DNA of 18,891 bases from an uncultured Odoribacter sp. (GTDB taxonomy: Bacteria > Bacteroidota > Bacteroidia > Bacteroidales > Marinifilaceae). A program made the position numbers and the translations under genes. This document shows, piece by piece, positions 1 to 7,073 of this stretch. Location: assembly GCA_900541415.1 (NCBI GenBank), contig UQJP01000042.1, forward strand, positions 1 through 18,891, read 5' to 3'. Within the stretch, counting starts at the first letter, position 1, and the number at the start of each line of letters is the position of its first letter. The notes below the pieces were generated by a model, which saw nothing but the letters and a program-made list of their open reading frames with translations, was not told the DNA's origin and searched no databases.

Positions 1-12
1 ATATTTAAATAT

Positions 13-34
13 ATTAATTAGTAGGCTAATTAAT
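13..34. promoter_or_regulatory. AT-rich perfect hairpin upstream of the first gene
   Basis: A nine-base arm at 13-21 (ATTAATTAG) is followed by the four-base loop TAGG and the exact complement at 26-34. It ends 17 bases before the ATG at 51 and has no T-run after it on the plus strand. It could be an operator, a weak terminator of the gene to the left, or a 5' leader hairpin; the sequence does not decide. Confidence 0.4.
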
Positions 35-50
35 CACAAATACAATCATC

Positions 51-332
51 ATGAAACATCTGTTAATTCTAATCCTGTTTTGCGCGTCCGTTTCCCTTTG
101 CGCCCAGGATAATAAGCAGCAAACAACTAAACAACAAACCACCCAGGTATCAACGAAGAAACCCTAGCAGAATGTGGAACATGTTTATATCTGTAACGGG
201 CCGAGTTCAAAGAAATACCATAAGACCTCTAATTGCCGGGGCTTGTCTAATTGTTCTACGGCCAAACAAAAACTGTCTAAGGCTGATGCTGTGAAGAAAG
301 GGAGGACTATTTGTAAAATCTGTTATAAATAA
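51..332 (+). CDS. Small secreted Cys4 protein with an in-frame TAG
   Basis: The frame opens at the ATG at 51 with a hydrophobic signal sequence ending in LCAQ (residues 1-19), then a Gln/Thr/Lys-rich linker. It meets TAG at 165-167 (codon 39) and continues without further stops to TAA at 330-332, 93 residues if TAG is read. The part after the TAG is clearly protein-like: VYICNGP, then KKYHKTSNCRGLSNC and a final GRTICKICYK. The pattern YH-x4-C-R-x-L ... GR-x-x-C-x-x-C resembles the small Ada-like zinc domain that occurs alone or beside nucleases. The four cysteines of the domain other than YIC could bind a metal. The TAG is followed by QNV and is plausibly Gln. If TAG is a real stop, only a useless 38-residue signal-and-linker peptide is made. 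Function of the whole protein is unknown. Confidence 0.6.
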
Positions 333-339
333 ATATACC

Positions 340-1113
340 ATGAATACTTATAGCCAAAACTACAACAGAAAGAGTATGCCATTACAGTCCCAGACAAATG
401 GCAGAAATCAAAAATTTAATATCGTTGATAATAGGCTATCTTCGATACAAATGGCAAAGACTATTCAGTCTATAAATTTGGCACCTATCCAGCTTTATTT
501 TGTGGGGAGGGACTATAATACTTCTACAAATGGAATATATAGAACATCTATTGACGATGACAATATGTTAGATATAAAAAAAGGTACAGGTAAACCGCCT
601 CTAATTGATCCCTACTTAAAGTATAATGGTTCTGTAAGTGGATTTGACAGATATATATTCGATGCTATTCCTTACAATAAAAGAACAGGCGAAGGTAATT
701 TTGTAAATGATTGTGGATTTTTTGCACGTTTTCTTATGACGGGTAATAAGGATGCTTTAAAAGGTGCTGCATTAACACATTCTAAGGCTGATCCCAGCCA
801 AAAATTATTTCGTTCTATAACATCTACGGGTGCACCTAATGAAATGGCAAATCCGGCTATTAGAGAAGCATATTTTATGGGAAAAGATCCCTCGTTCCGT
901 TCGACGTGTCGTCATCATGCAGCAGCAGTTGTAGCGAAAGATGGAGGAGATAATATTACATGTGAAGCTAATGCAGCAGCAGAAGGAGCGGAGGCTCCAA
1001 TTTTTGATATGTATGGTACAGAAGATCGCTCTCAGACATTTTATGAAAAACAAAAGGGGAATTTCGGAGATGAAACCCATCCAGCATTCACACAAGTGTT
1101 AGAAAGAGAGTAG
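340..1113 (+). CDS. Candidate polymorphic-toxin-like effector, possible cysteine hydrolase
   Basis: This 257-residue protein has no signal peptide or membrane segment. Residues 26-51 hold a VDNRLSS...Q.AK...I...PIQL pattern that resembles the N-terminal signature of Bacteroidota polymorphic toxins found near contractile injection systems; I recognise this from memory only. The rest contains a possible papain-like or NlpC-like triad: Cys125 in NDCGFFAR, His192/His193 in RHHAAAVVA, and an acidic or Asn residue in DGGDNITCEA (201-210), followed by FDMYG and QTFYE. It starts 7 bases after the previous stop and ends in TAG (1111-1113); reading that TAG would add only five residues before TAA. The gene is AT-rich compared with the tail genes, which suggests a cargo (moron) gene. 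The next two genes are possible immunity partners. A structural role is a fallback explanation. Confidence 0.55.
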   Translation: MNTYSQNYNRKSMPLQSQTNGRNQKFNIVDNRLSSIQMAKTIQSINLAPIQLYFVGRDYNTSTNGIYRTSIDDDNMLDIKKGTGKPPLIDPYLKYNGSVSGFDRYIFDAIPYNKRTGEGNFVNDCGFFARFLMTGNKDALKGAALTHSKADPSQKLFRSITSTGAPNEMANPAIREAYFMGKDPSFRSTCRHHAAAVVAKDGGDNITCEANAAAEGAEAPIFDMYGTEDRSQTFYEKQKGNFGDETHPAFTQVLERE

Positions 1114-1137
1114 AAAAGAATAAAATAAAAATATGTT

Positions 1138-1290
1138 ATGGCTAATATTAAGAAAGCAAGAGAATATGATTCTGCAACATTAATGATTGTTAATGTTAAA
1201 TTGAGATCAAGCATACGTAAAGTTACTTATGATGTGTATGCAAAGCTTTTTAAAGATTTGCATGAAAGGAAAATAGCAATAATATCATAA
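1138..1290 (+). CDS. Small basic hypothetical protein, 50 residues
   Basis: A short frame begins MANIKKAREYDS and ends KIAIIS. It lies 24 bases after the candidate effector gene, and its TAA overlaps an ATG of the next frame (TAATG at 1288-1292), so the two look translationally coupled. It is Lys/Arg-rich, has no cysteine and no membrane segment. I do not recognise it. Position next to a candidate toxin makes a regulatory or immunity role possible, but nothing in its sequence shows that. Confidence 0.45.
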   Translation: MANIKKAREYDSATLMIVNVKLRSSIRKVTYDVYAKLFKDLHERKIAIIS

Positions 1291-1822
1291 TGCTTTTAAA
1301 ATATATACTTGGAAGAATGTAAAGAAAGTTATTTTATGGCCTTTTATTCTTTCAATCGTTATTTTTCCTTTTATAGTATTATCGGAAAATGAATCATTGT
1401 TTTTTGTTATTAAGATATCTGATTTGATCATTACATTGTTTCCTCCTTTATTAGGTTTTTCTTTGGGGGGATATGCCTTAATTGTTGGATTTACTACTCC
1501 TGAATTTTTAGAATTTATTACGGGTCAGAATCCTACTTCTGTTACAATTTTCCAGAAGGTAAACGGAACCTTTGCTGTATCCATTCTTTTTCAAGCAATG
1601 ATATTATTACTTGGATTTATAATATCATTGCTTGCCTCGTGTGAATTTGATTCACTATACGCTGATTATGTGAATTATTTTATTACTTATTTACTTTTAT
1701 TTGTTTTGATATGGGGAATTTTTGCGATAAAAGATATGATTATCAATATTTTTAATTTTGGTCAATTGAGGCATTATGAGCAATGGAAAAAAATGATTCA
1801 GGACAAGAGAAATAATTCATAA
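1290..1822 (+). pseudogene. Multi-pass membrane protein, frameshifted near its start
   Basis: The body of the frame (about 1301-1822) codes for a hydrophobic protein with an early helix (LWPFILSIVIFPFIVL), then IITLFPPLLGFSLGGYALIVGF, a pair of further helices, and a charged tail ending MIQDKRNNS. No ATG, GTG or TTG precedes the first helix in that frame; the only start is TTG at 1397, which would cut off the first helix. ATG at 1290, coupled to the upstream stop, reads only ten codons. Removing one TA from the ATATATA run at 1300-1306 joins the two and gives MLLKYTWKNVKKVILWPF, a sensible start. I therefore read it as a gene broken or switched by a 2-base slip. The function is unknown; a membrane immunity or exclusion protein would fit its place. 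Confidence 0.5.
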
Positions 1823-1857
1823 TAACTTGGTTAAAAATACTGTTTAAATTATACATT

Positions 1858-1897
1858 ACGTACAGCTATCATTTAGGTGTGCGTTTTCTTTTTATTT
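1858..1897 (+). terminator. Probable intrinsic terminator after the cargo block
   Basis: ACGTACA (1858-1864) pairs with TGTGCGT (1878-1884) over seven positions with one G-T wobble, across a 13-base loop, and is followed by a T-rich run TTTTCTTTTTATTT. It would separate the AT-rich cargo genes from the tail genes that follow. Confidence 0.5.
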
Positions 1898-1938
1898 AAA
1901 ATGACTGTAGCCCACTTATTTCAAAACCCAACAACTTC

Positions 1939-1973
1939 TTTGCATGTCGTAATATTCGCGCCTTCTACCTTTG
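1939..1973 (+). promoter_or_regulatory. Possible Bacteroidetes-type promoter for the tail genes
   Basis: TACCTTTG at 1966-1973 matches the known -7 pattern TAnnTTTG, and TTTG at 1939-1942 could be the -33 element. The spacer is 23 bases, longer than the usual 19-21, so the match is imperfect. The predicted start would lie about 1980, some 12 bases before the ATG at 1992. Confidence 0.35.
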
Positions 1974-1991
1974 TAGTAGAAGTAGAATATT

Positions 1992-2819
1992 ATGCCAGCA
2001 GTAACCATATCTGAATTTAGCTCCCTGAACTTTCGGGATGACTGGAAACTACCATTCCAGCAGGATGAGAATTACACACAAAGATTCCTGCGTATGGATG
2101 TATTGCTTATCCAGTATTCTACCGATCCTGAATCGGGGATAAAACCTTTCCTGAAAAATAGCGCTACGGGAGAAATCCGGGAACTGGAAGCAAAGTTGTT
2201 GGATGAGACAACCAACACTTACAACGCTTTGGTCGGTCCGTTCTTCACAACCGAAGATACTTCCTTTACAACATTCTTTGCAAGCGATCCGGCAGGCGAT
2301 CCTGTTCTTAGCACCGACTTTTGTGTGTGTACGGACGGCCTTGACTACACTGTACTTTTAAAATACACCAACAGCCTTAACGACCTTGACACCATTTTCG
2401 GCGAAGATGACCTGTTTACCTTGCGTGTCCCGGGTATGTTTTTACCACAGGAATATAGCTTCGAAAATGAAACCGAAAATTTCCGGGATCAGCGTTGTAT
2501 CCTTCGGCTATTATCCGGTTATGCCTATGAAACCAAAATTCTGACAGTCGGAGGTAACTTTGGGGTTCCCAACTGGGTAGCCCGGAAGCTCAACATGATC
2601 CTTTGCCTTGACAACGTAACGGTCAACGGATCGGGAATTGTACGCAGCGATGGCAGCTCTCCCGAGATAACCATTCTCCACAACGACTATCCCCTCTATG
2701 TATATAAGATAACGCTTGAATCATCCTATGCGGATCAGGAAGCCCGGAGGGGAGATTTCAACGACGATTATAATAACGACAATTTAATCAATTATCATGG
2801 CGGCCTGGAACAAACTTAA
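1992..2819 (+). CDS. Phage tail-associated structural protein
   Basis: A 275-residue acidic protein without signal peptide or membrane helices begins MPAVTISEFSSLNF. It is rich in Thr, Asp and aromatic residues in the style of a beta-rich phage structural protein. It is the first gene after a terminator and possible promoter and overlaps the next gene by 23 bases, where the ATG of the next gene lies inside its last codons (LINYHGGLEQT). Its place just ahead of receptor-binding-type genes suggests a distal tail or baseplate component. I cannot assign a named family. Codon use and GC level are like those of the following phage genes and unlike the AT-rich cargo genes to the left. Confidence 0.7.
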   Translation: MPAVTISEFSSLNFRDDWKLPFQQDENYTQRFLRMDVLLIQYSTDPESGIKPFLKNSATGEIRELEAKLLDETTNTYNALVGPFFTTEDTSFTTFFASDPAGDPVLSTDFCVCTDGLDYTVLLKYTNSLNDLDTIFGEDDLFTLRVPGMFLPQEYSFENETENFRDQRCILRLLSGYAYETKILTVGGNFGVPNWVARKLNMILCLDNVTVNGSGIVRSDGSSPEITILHNDYPLYVYKITLESSYADQEARRGDFNDDYNNDNLINYHGGLEQT

Positions 2820-3534
2820 AGAAGCAATATCGGCGGTAATCAAGAAAAACGGGAACGAAGAAATCACCGGACAGTTATTACAGGATACCCTTAACGGTAT
2901 AGTTGATGCTCTGGGTAGCGGTTATAGGTTCAAGGGGGTTGCTTCCCTTGTAACTGATCCGGGAATACCGGAGGAAAACATCTTCTATGTAACGACAACG
3001 CCGGGAACTTACCGGAACTTCAATAATATAACCGTCCCGGAGTTTACACTGGCCTTCTTCAAGTTCAGCGACGGGGCCTGGACGAAGGAGGAATGCTCCA
3101 TCCTTGATGACAGGGTAGAACAATTACAGAAGGATTTAAACACGGTTAAGCCCTGGAACTCGGCCATGTCGGAGTTATTGACCATGCCGGAAGATAGATT
3201 CGTCGAGCAACAATGCGGTTGCTTCCTTGTACCCTCTGCTGTATCAGATTTCCCGGAAGACCTGAAAGAAAGCGATACACAGGCCTTCGTGATTACGAAT
3301 CGGGGAGAGGATGACGGTGTACAAATTCTTATCGGGGCACAATCCGGCTTTCAATATACGCGGCGAATGATCGACGGGGTATTGATGGGCTGGACGGTTG
3401 TACAGGGAGATACGATCTATTACGCCACATTCGATATCAATCCTTTTACCGGAGAATTATTCATGTACACCGACCCCGGATATACGGGTGCTAACTTCCA
3501 TGTAGAAAATGGGGAATTATTTGTAACAATTTAA
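2797..3534 (+). CDS. Phage tail / receptor-binding-type structural protein
   Basis: A 245-residue protein begins MAAWNKLKEAISAVIKKNG, followed by EEITGQLLQDTLNGIVDALG and then GYRFKGVA and PGIPEENIFYVTTTPGTYRNF. This N-terminal arrangement is frequent in tail or baseplate proteins of Bacteroides phages. The C-terminal end (GELFMYTDPGYTGANFHVENGELFVTI in parts) repeats a short pattern of the form GEL-F-hydrophobic, typical of beta-strand fibre tips. It overlaps the previous gene by 23 bases and is followed within 14 bases by the fibre gene, so the three are probably one transcript. Which tail part it forms is not visible. Confidence 0.7.
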   Translation: MAAWNKLKEAISAVIKKNGNEEITGQLLQDTLNGIVDALGSGYRFKGVASLVTDPGIPEENIFYVTTTPGTYRNFNNITVPEFTLAFFKFSDGAWTKEECSILDDRVEQLQKDLNTVKPWNSAMSELLTMPEDRFVEQQCGCFLVPSAVSDFPEDLKESDTQAFVITNRGEDDGVQILIGAQSGFQYTRRMIDGVLMGWTVVQGDTIYYATFDINPFTGELFMYTDPGYTGANFHVENGELFVTI

Positions 3535-3547
3535 AAAAATAAAAGAT

Positions 3548-5587
3548 ATGCCAAAACAATCATTAGGATTCGTAAGTCTTGCCCCCCGGGGTGATTGGGA
3601 TGCCAATACAACATACAAGCGGCTTGATACCGTTAATTATGGCGGTAGCTCATATATTGTGTTAAAGGCATTAACCGGAGTTACTCCGGTAGGTGATAAT
3701 ATCAATTATATGCTACTGGCTTCTAAGGGAGATAATGCTTTTCAGGTGTGGCTATTACAGCCGGGGAATGAAGGGAAAACCTATGAAGATTATGAAGCGT
3801 GGTTGAGACAGCCAGCGACAGATGCCGGAGAACGGGCAGACGAGGCCGCAGGCAAAGCGCAAGGAGCGGCAGATAATGCGAACAGTGCAGCAACGGCGGC
3901 ACAGGGGGCGACCCAAAACGCCAATGCTGCTGCCGAAGAAGCCCGGACAAATGCAGCATCGGCAAAGAATGAAGCTGACGCAGCGCGGGAAGCAGCAACA
4001 AATGCAAATAATGCAACAACAACAGCATAGGGAGCGGCGCAAAATGCCAATACCGCCGCCGAAAAAGCGAATGAAGCTACGGGTACAATCGACGACAAAA
4101 TAGGCGGGATGCAAACAGAGCTTGATAAGAAGGCCGACAAGACAGAGATTCCTACATCCCTTCCGGCCAATGGAGGTAACGCCGATACTTTAGACGGGCT
4201 TGGCAAGATGTCATTTGGACGGGTATTCTACCCAATCAACATAGATGATACAGCCGGATTCGTATCCGGCGGCTATACCCCTGAATCCGGCGGAACTCGC
4301 CCCGGCGGGAGTGTATATGGAAGCATATTGCAAGTGAATAATAGCGATCAAAGCCCTGCTGCTGGAGGCTGGGTGTTCCAGATCGCACACGGCCGCGGAG
4401 AAGATCGTCCCTATTGGCGAACTCAATACAACGGACTGGGATGGGCGGAATGGAAGCGATTAGCCTTTACAGATGATATAACAGGCGTAACTTCTGTGAG
4501 ATTCGACCAGGTGCAGAACGCTGCCTCTGTGTTGGTAGACCCCGGACAGGTGGTAAGGCGTGTGATTGCTTATTACATTAAAAAAAATCATGGATGGGGA
4601 TCAAGAGCTGCAATAGGACTAACCAACCCATCGGGTAAGTTCAGTCCGGTGATTATATCTGCCGGCACGGATGATTCTGGAACAACATGGGCTGACTGGA
4701 CATTCGACCCGGCTACTGGCAGGATAACCACCCCGGACGGGAAACAATTCGCTGTAAATGAGGAAACAATAACGAAAAATTCCGCAGCCGACATAAATCC
4801 CGATTCCCTTGTTGGTGCAGCAATATTTGGCTTCGGATATGAGAATAAAGGCTGGCCAACTACCGGGCCGTTCATTTCTTTAGGTGGCTTCAACAATGAT
4901 TATCCATTACAACTAATAGGTCTGTATAATGGTAAGGGGTTCTACATGAGAACCTATAATGGGGACACTAAGAAGTGGAATACATGGGCCAAAATGGGCC
5001 TGAATGAGGATATAATTGGCGCAGCGAGTTGGGCTTCCGGTACAGATTATGGGCCACGATTAGACATCATAAGGAAAGGGGGTACAAATCCTGTATCTGC
5101 TACGATACCCAGGGCAAGCACTACTGAATCGGGTGTTGTTACAACCATTGACTAGACGTTTGCCGGGCGAAAATCATTTGCTGCCGGAATCGATATTATA
5201 GCCGGAGGGATGGCTGTGGACGGCGGGATAGCCATAAGTAATGGAACTATCGTGTGTTCCGGGGAGATTTCGGCAAGTAAATTCTTTGCCGATTCAGATG
5301 TTAGACTGAAGAAGAATATTGCCGCGATTAAATTAACCCATAATAGAATTAAGCTATATGAGTTCGATATTGACGGGAAACATGGATATGGCGTTATTGC
5401 TCAAGAAATAGAACGTTAATATCCTTCTGTCGTCATAGAGAAGGAGAACGGCTATAAGGCTGTTAATTATCCCGAAGTCCTCGTGATTAAGTGTGCAGAG
5501 CAGGACGAAAGAATTGAAACTCTTGAAAAAGAGAATCAGGAATTGAAAGACAGGCTGGAACGGCTGGAAAAATTATTACTGAAATAA
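3548..5587 (+). CDS. Tail fibre with S74 intramolecular chaperone, two TAG and one TAA in frame
   Basis: One frame runs from ATG 3548 to TAA 5585-5587 (679 codons) apart from TAG at 4028 (codon 161), TAG at 5153 (536) and TAA at 5417 (624). The N-terminus has a chitin-binding-like motif (YKRLDTVNYGGSSYIVL, about 23-39). An Ala-rich coiled coil follows (about 95-180), then NADTLDGLG, a pyocin-knob motif (GLGWAEWKRL, about 297-306), a second one (KKWNTWAKMG, about 474-483), and ESGVVTTID-stop-TFAG. The C-terminus is an S74 chaperone: ADSDVRLKKNI, then GYGVIAQEIER-stop-YPSVV, GYKAVNYPEVL and a Leu zipper. S74 domains trimerise the fibre and are cut off by autoproteolysis at the Ser of this motif. 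Both TAG codons lie where Gln is expected. Strict termination would leave a stub of 160 residues. The TAA is harder to explain and may be a mutation. Confidence 0.8.
3857..4072 (+). repeat. 14-residue coiled-coil repeat in the tail fibre
   Basis: The coding sequence repeats with a 42-base period. The same polar position falls at codons 105 (CAA, Gln), 119 (CAG, Gln), 133 (Arg), 147 (Arg) and 161 (TAG). Codons 119-132 (CAG GGG GCG ACC CAA AAC GCC ...) align one to one with codons 161-174 (TAG GGA GCG GCG CAA AAT GCC ...). The period equals two heptads, as expected for a trimeric coiled-coil shaft. Confidence 0.8.
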
Positions 5588-5589
5588 AA

Positions 5590-6141
5590 ATGGGAATAAT
5601 AGCAACGCATCAATATGTTAATACCTTCGCAGGTGGTGGAACATTGCCGACAGACGGTAATATGTGTGCAACAAGAGCATAGATTGAAAGCAATTATCCT
5701 AACGTCGGAATCGTCGGTGAATATTCGTCCAATCAATTAGTGCAAGAACAGCACCTTATCAGGAAGGATTTAGAGATCACCAGCATCGTTGTAGACGGGA
5801 ATAACGTTCCTCTGATGAAGGCAACTGGAAGTATATGGCAGAATACCGATACCGTTGAAGTTGTAAGTGCTCCGCATTTCACCGTTGTTATCGAAGTCGC
5901 TAATGTCGGGGATCGGCATATATACCCTTTGTTCGACATGTACGGCATAAGTGATATTGAATTTAGCCGTGAATACGAACCGGGACCTAATGACACGGCT
6001 ACGATCACCTACCCGGATATATACATCGAACCGGATTGGCGCGGCCCCCATGAAGCGACATTCTATCTGGCCAATGAACTATCCCCTAATTATGAGGAGA
6101 TATACACTCAAGTATTCTTGCAGAAGCTAACCTTTGTTTAA
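5590..6141 (+). CDS. Phage accessory structural protein with an in-frame TAG
   Basis: The frame opens at ATG 5590, two bases after the fibre stop, with MGIIATHQYVNTFAGG. It crosses TAG at 5680-5682 (codon 31, in the context CATRA-stop-IESNYP) and runs on to TAA at 6141, 183 residues if TAG is read. The Cys-x-T-[RK]-x-x-I-x-x-x-Y-P setting around the TAG is a recurring motif in Bacteroides phage structural proteins, where the position is a polar residue; Gln fits a CAG-to-TAG change. The part after it is a beta-rich acidic domain (PHFTVVIEVANVGDRHIYPL, then a C-terminal QKLTFV). No alternative ATG exists shortly after the TAG; the next Met is at about codon 76. It probably forms part of the tail or fibre complex; its exact role is unknown. 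Confidence 0.65.
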
Positions 6142-6151
6142 TCAACAGATC

Positions 6152-6640
6152 ATGAAAATCATTTACAATAATATCATCCCGTTCCGGGGCTTCGTAGCAA
6201 TGCTAACGATATTTATCCTTTGGATTCGCAAGGAGTATAAGGGAGATAAGCGTTTGAATGCTCAATTTATCAATCATGAAAAAATCCATTCGTATCAGCA
6301 GATCGAGACATGGGTGACTTCGATCGTAATAACATTCCTTGTATGCCTCCTGACCGAATTATCGTTCTGGTGGATGCTCGTCACTCCTGCAATTCCTCTA
6401 CTGATTTATGTGTTGTGCTGGATTGCGGAGATTGCCCTACCACCCTATGATTCGGCGTACCGGAATATTTGTTTCGAATCCGAGGCAATCAACAACGAGG
6501 CGAATCCGGGCTATCTGAAAAGCAGGAGGCTGTTTACTTTCAAGTTCCTGAAGTACATATCAAACAAGAAGTATCCATATATCCCGCATTCAGAACGGGG
6601 AAAATTAAATGATTATGATCGAGTTTTTGAAAACAGGTAA
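6152..6640 (+). CDS. Membrane protein with an HExxH motif
   Basis: I take ATG 6152 (MKIIYNNIIPFRGF) as the start because it lies 10 bases after the previous stop; an upstream TTG at 6134 overlaps the previous gene. The protein has about 162 residues. It carries INHEKIHSYQQIE (HExxH, the zinc motif of gluzincin-type peptidases), two hydrophobic helices (SIVITFLVCLLTELSFWWMLV and a second one to ALPPYD), then ESEAINNEANPGYLKSRR, which could supply the third zinc ligand. Proteins of this layout (IYNN.IPF.G ... NHE.IH ... E.EA..NE) are common in Bacteroides genomes and prophages but have no established function to my knowledge. It is at the head of the lysis block, and the next gene begins 32 bases before its end. 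Confidence 0.7.
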   Translation: MKIIYNNIIPFRGFVAMLTIFILWIRKEYKGDKRLNAQFINHEKIHSYQQIETWVTSIVITFLVCLLTELSFWWMLVTPAIPLLIYVLCWIAEIALPPYDSAYRNICFESEAINNEANPGYLKSRRLFTFKFLKYISNKKYPYIPHSERGKLNDYDRVFENR

Positions 6641-7073
6641 TTACGGATTGATCCAACACTATGTATTGACAATTCTTATAATGTGGTTAGTTATGATCGC
6701 GGCTGTGTGTGTGGATTTATGGGCCGGGGTGGATAGTGCGAAGGCCAGGGGTGAAAAAGTTTTTTCCGGTGGCCTCCGGCGTACCTTTTCGAAGTTGGGG
6801 GACTATTGGCGTATTCAGGTGATGGGTTTGATCTTCGACCTGATCGGAAGTTGTTTGAGCTGGTATGGGTTGCCCTATGCTTCGATATTGGTAACGGCGG
6901 CGATTGTATTGATTGAAGGGCGTAGTGTGTGGGAAAACGAAAAGGCGAAAAAAAGTAACGTTGCCAAGTTACCCGGAGCGATCCGGGATATTCTGAATTG
7001 TACTACGGCTAAGAATGCGGAAGAATTATTGGAACGTTTAAGAAAGGAGGTCGACGATGAAATTAAAGGTTGA
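6609..7073 (+). CDS. Phage holin
   Basis: A 154-residue protein has a first membrane helix at about 14-35 (VLTILIMWLVMIAAVCVDLW), a basic cytoplasmic loop (SAKARGEK...GGLRRTF), two more helices between about 74 and 108, then an IEGRSVWENEKAKK motif and a charged amphipathic tail. The helix-loop-helix pair with a final E-G/N-x-S-x-x-E-N motif is that of the phage_holin_4 group. Holins pore the inner membrane at a timed moment to release or activate the lysis enzymes. It overlaps the preceding gene by 32 bases and the following gene by 17 bases, so the lysis genes are translationally coupled. Confidence 0.8.
   Translation: MIMIEFLKTGNYGLIQHYVLTILIMWLVMIAAVCVDLWAGVDSAKARGEKVFSGGLRRTFSKLGDYWRIQVMGLIFDLIGSCLSWYGLPYASILVTAAIVLIEGRSVWENEKAKKSNVAKLPGAIRDILNCTTAKNAEELLERLRKEVDDEIKG
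7044..7052 (+). promoter_or_regulatory. Strong Shine-Dalgarno sequence before the DUF5675 gene
   Basis: AAAGGAGGT lies five bases (counted from GGAGG) before the ATG at 7057 and inside the end of the holin gene. It fixes this start. Such perfect matches to the anti-Shine-Dalgarno are unusual in Bacteroidetes, whose genes mostly lack them. Confidence 0.6.

Noticed and set aside
805..1095. Minus-strand Cys-rich frame opposite the candidate effector
   Set aside because: It is a shadow of the plus-strand gene; the cysteines come from complementary GCA/GCT alanine codons.
3723..4206. Several minus-strand and alternative plus-strand frames over the Ala-rich fibre shaft
   Set aside because: They are by-products of the GC-rich repeat (runs of Leu, Cys, Gln or Ala) and lie opposite or out of frame with a convincing coding frame.
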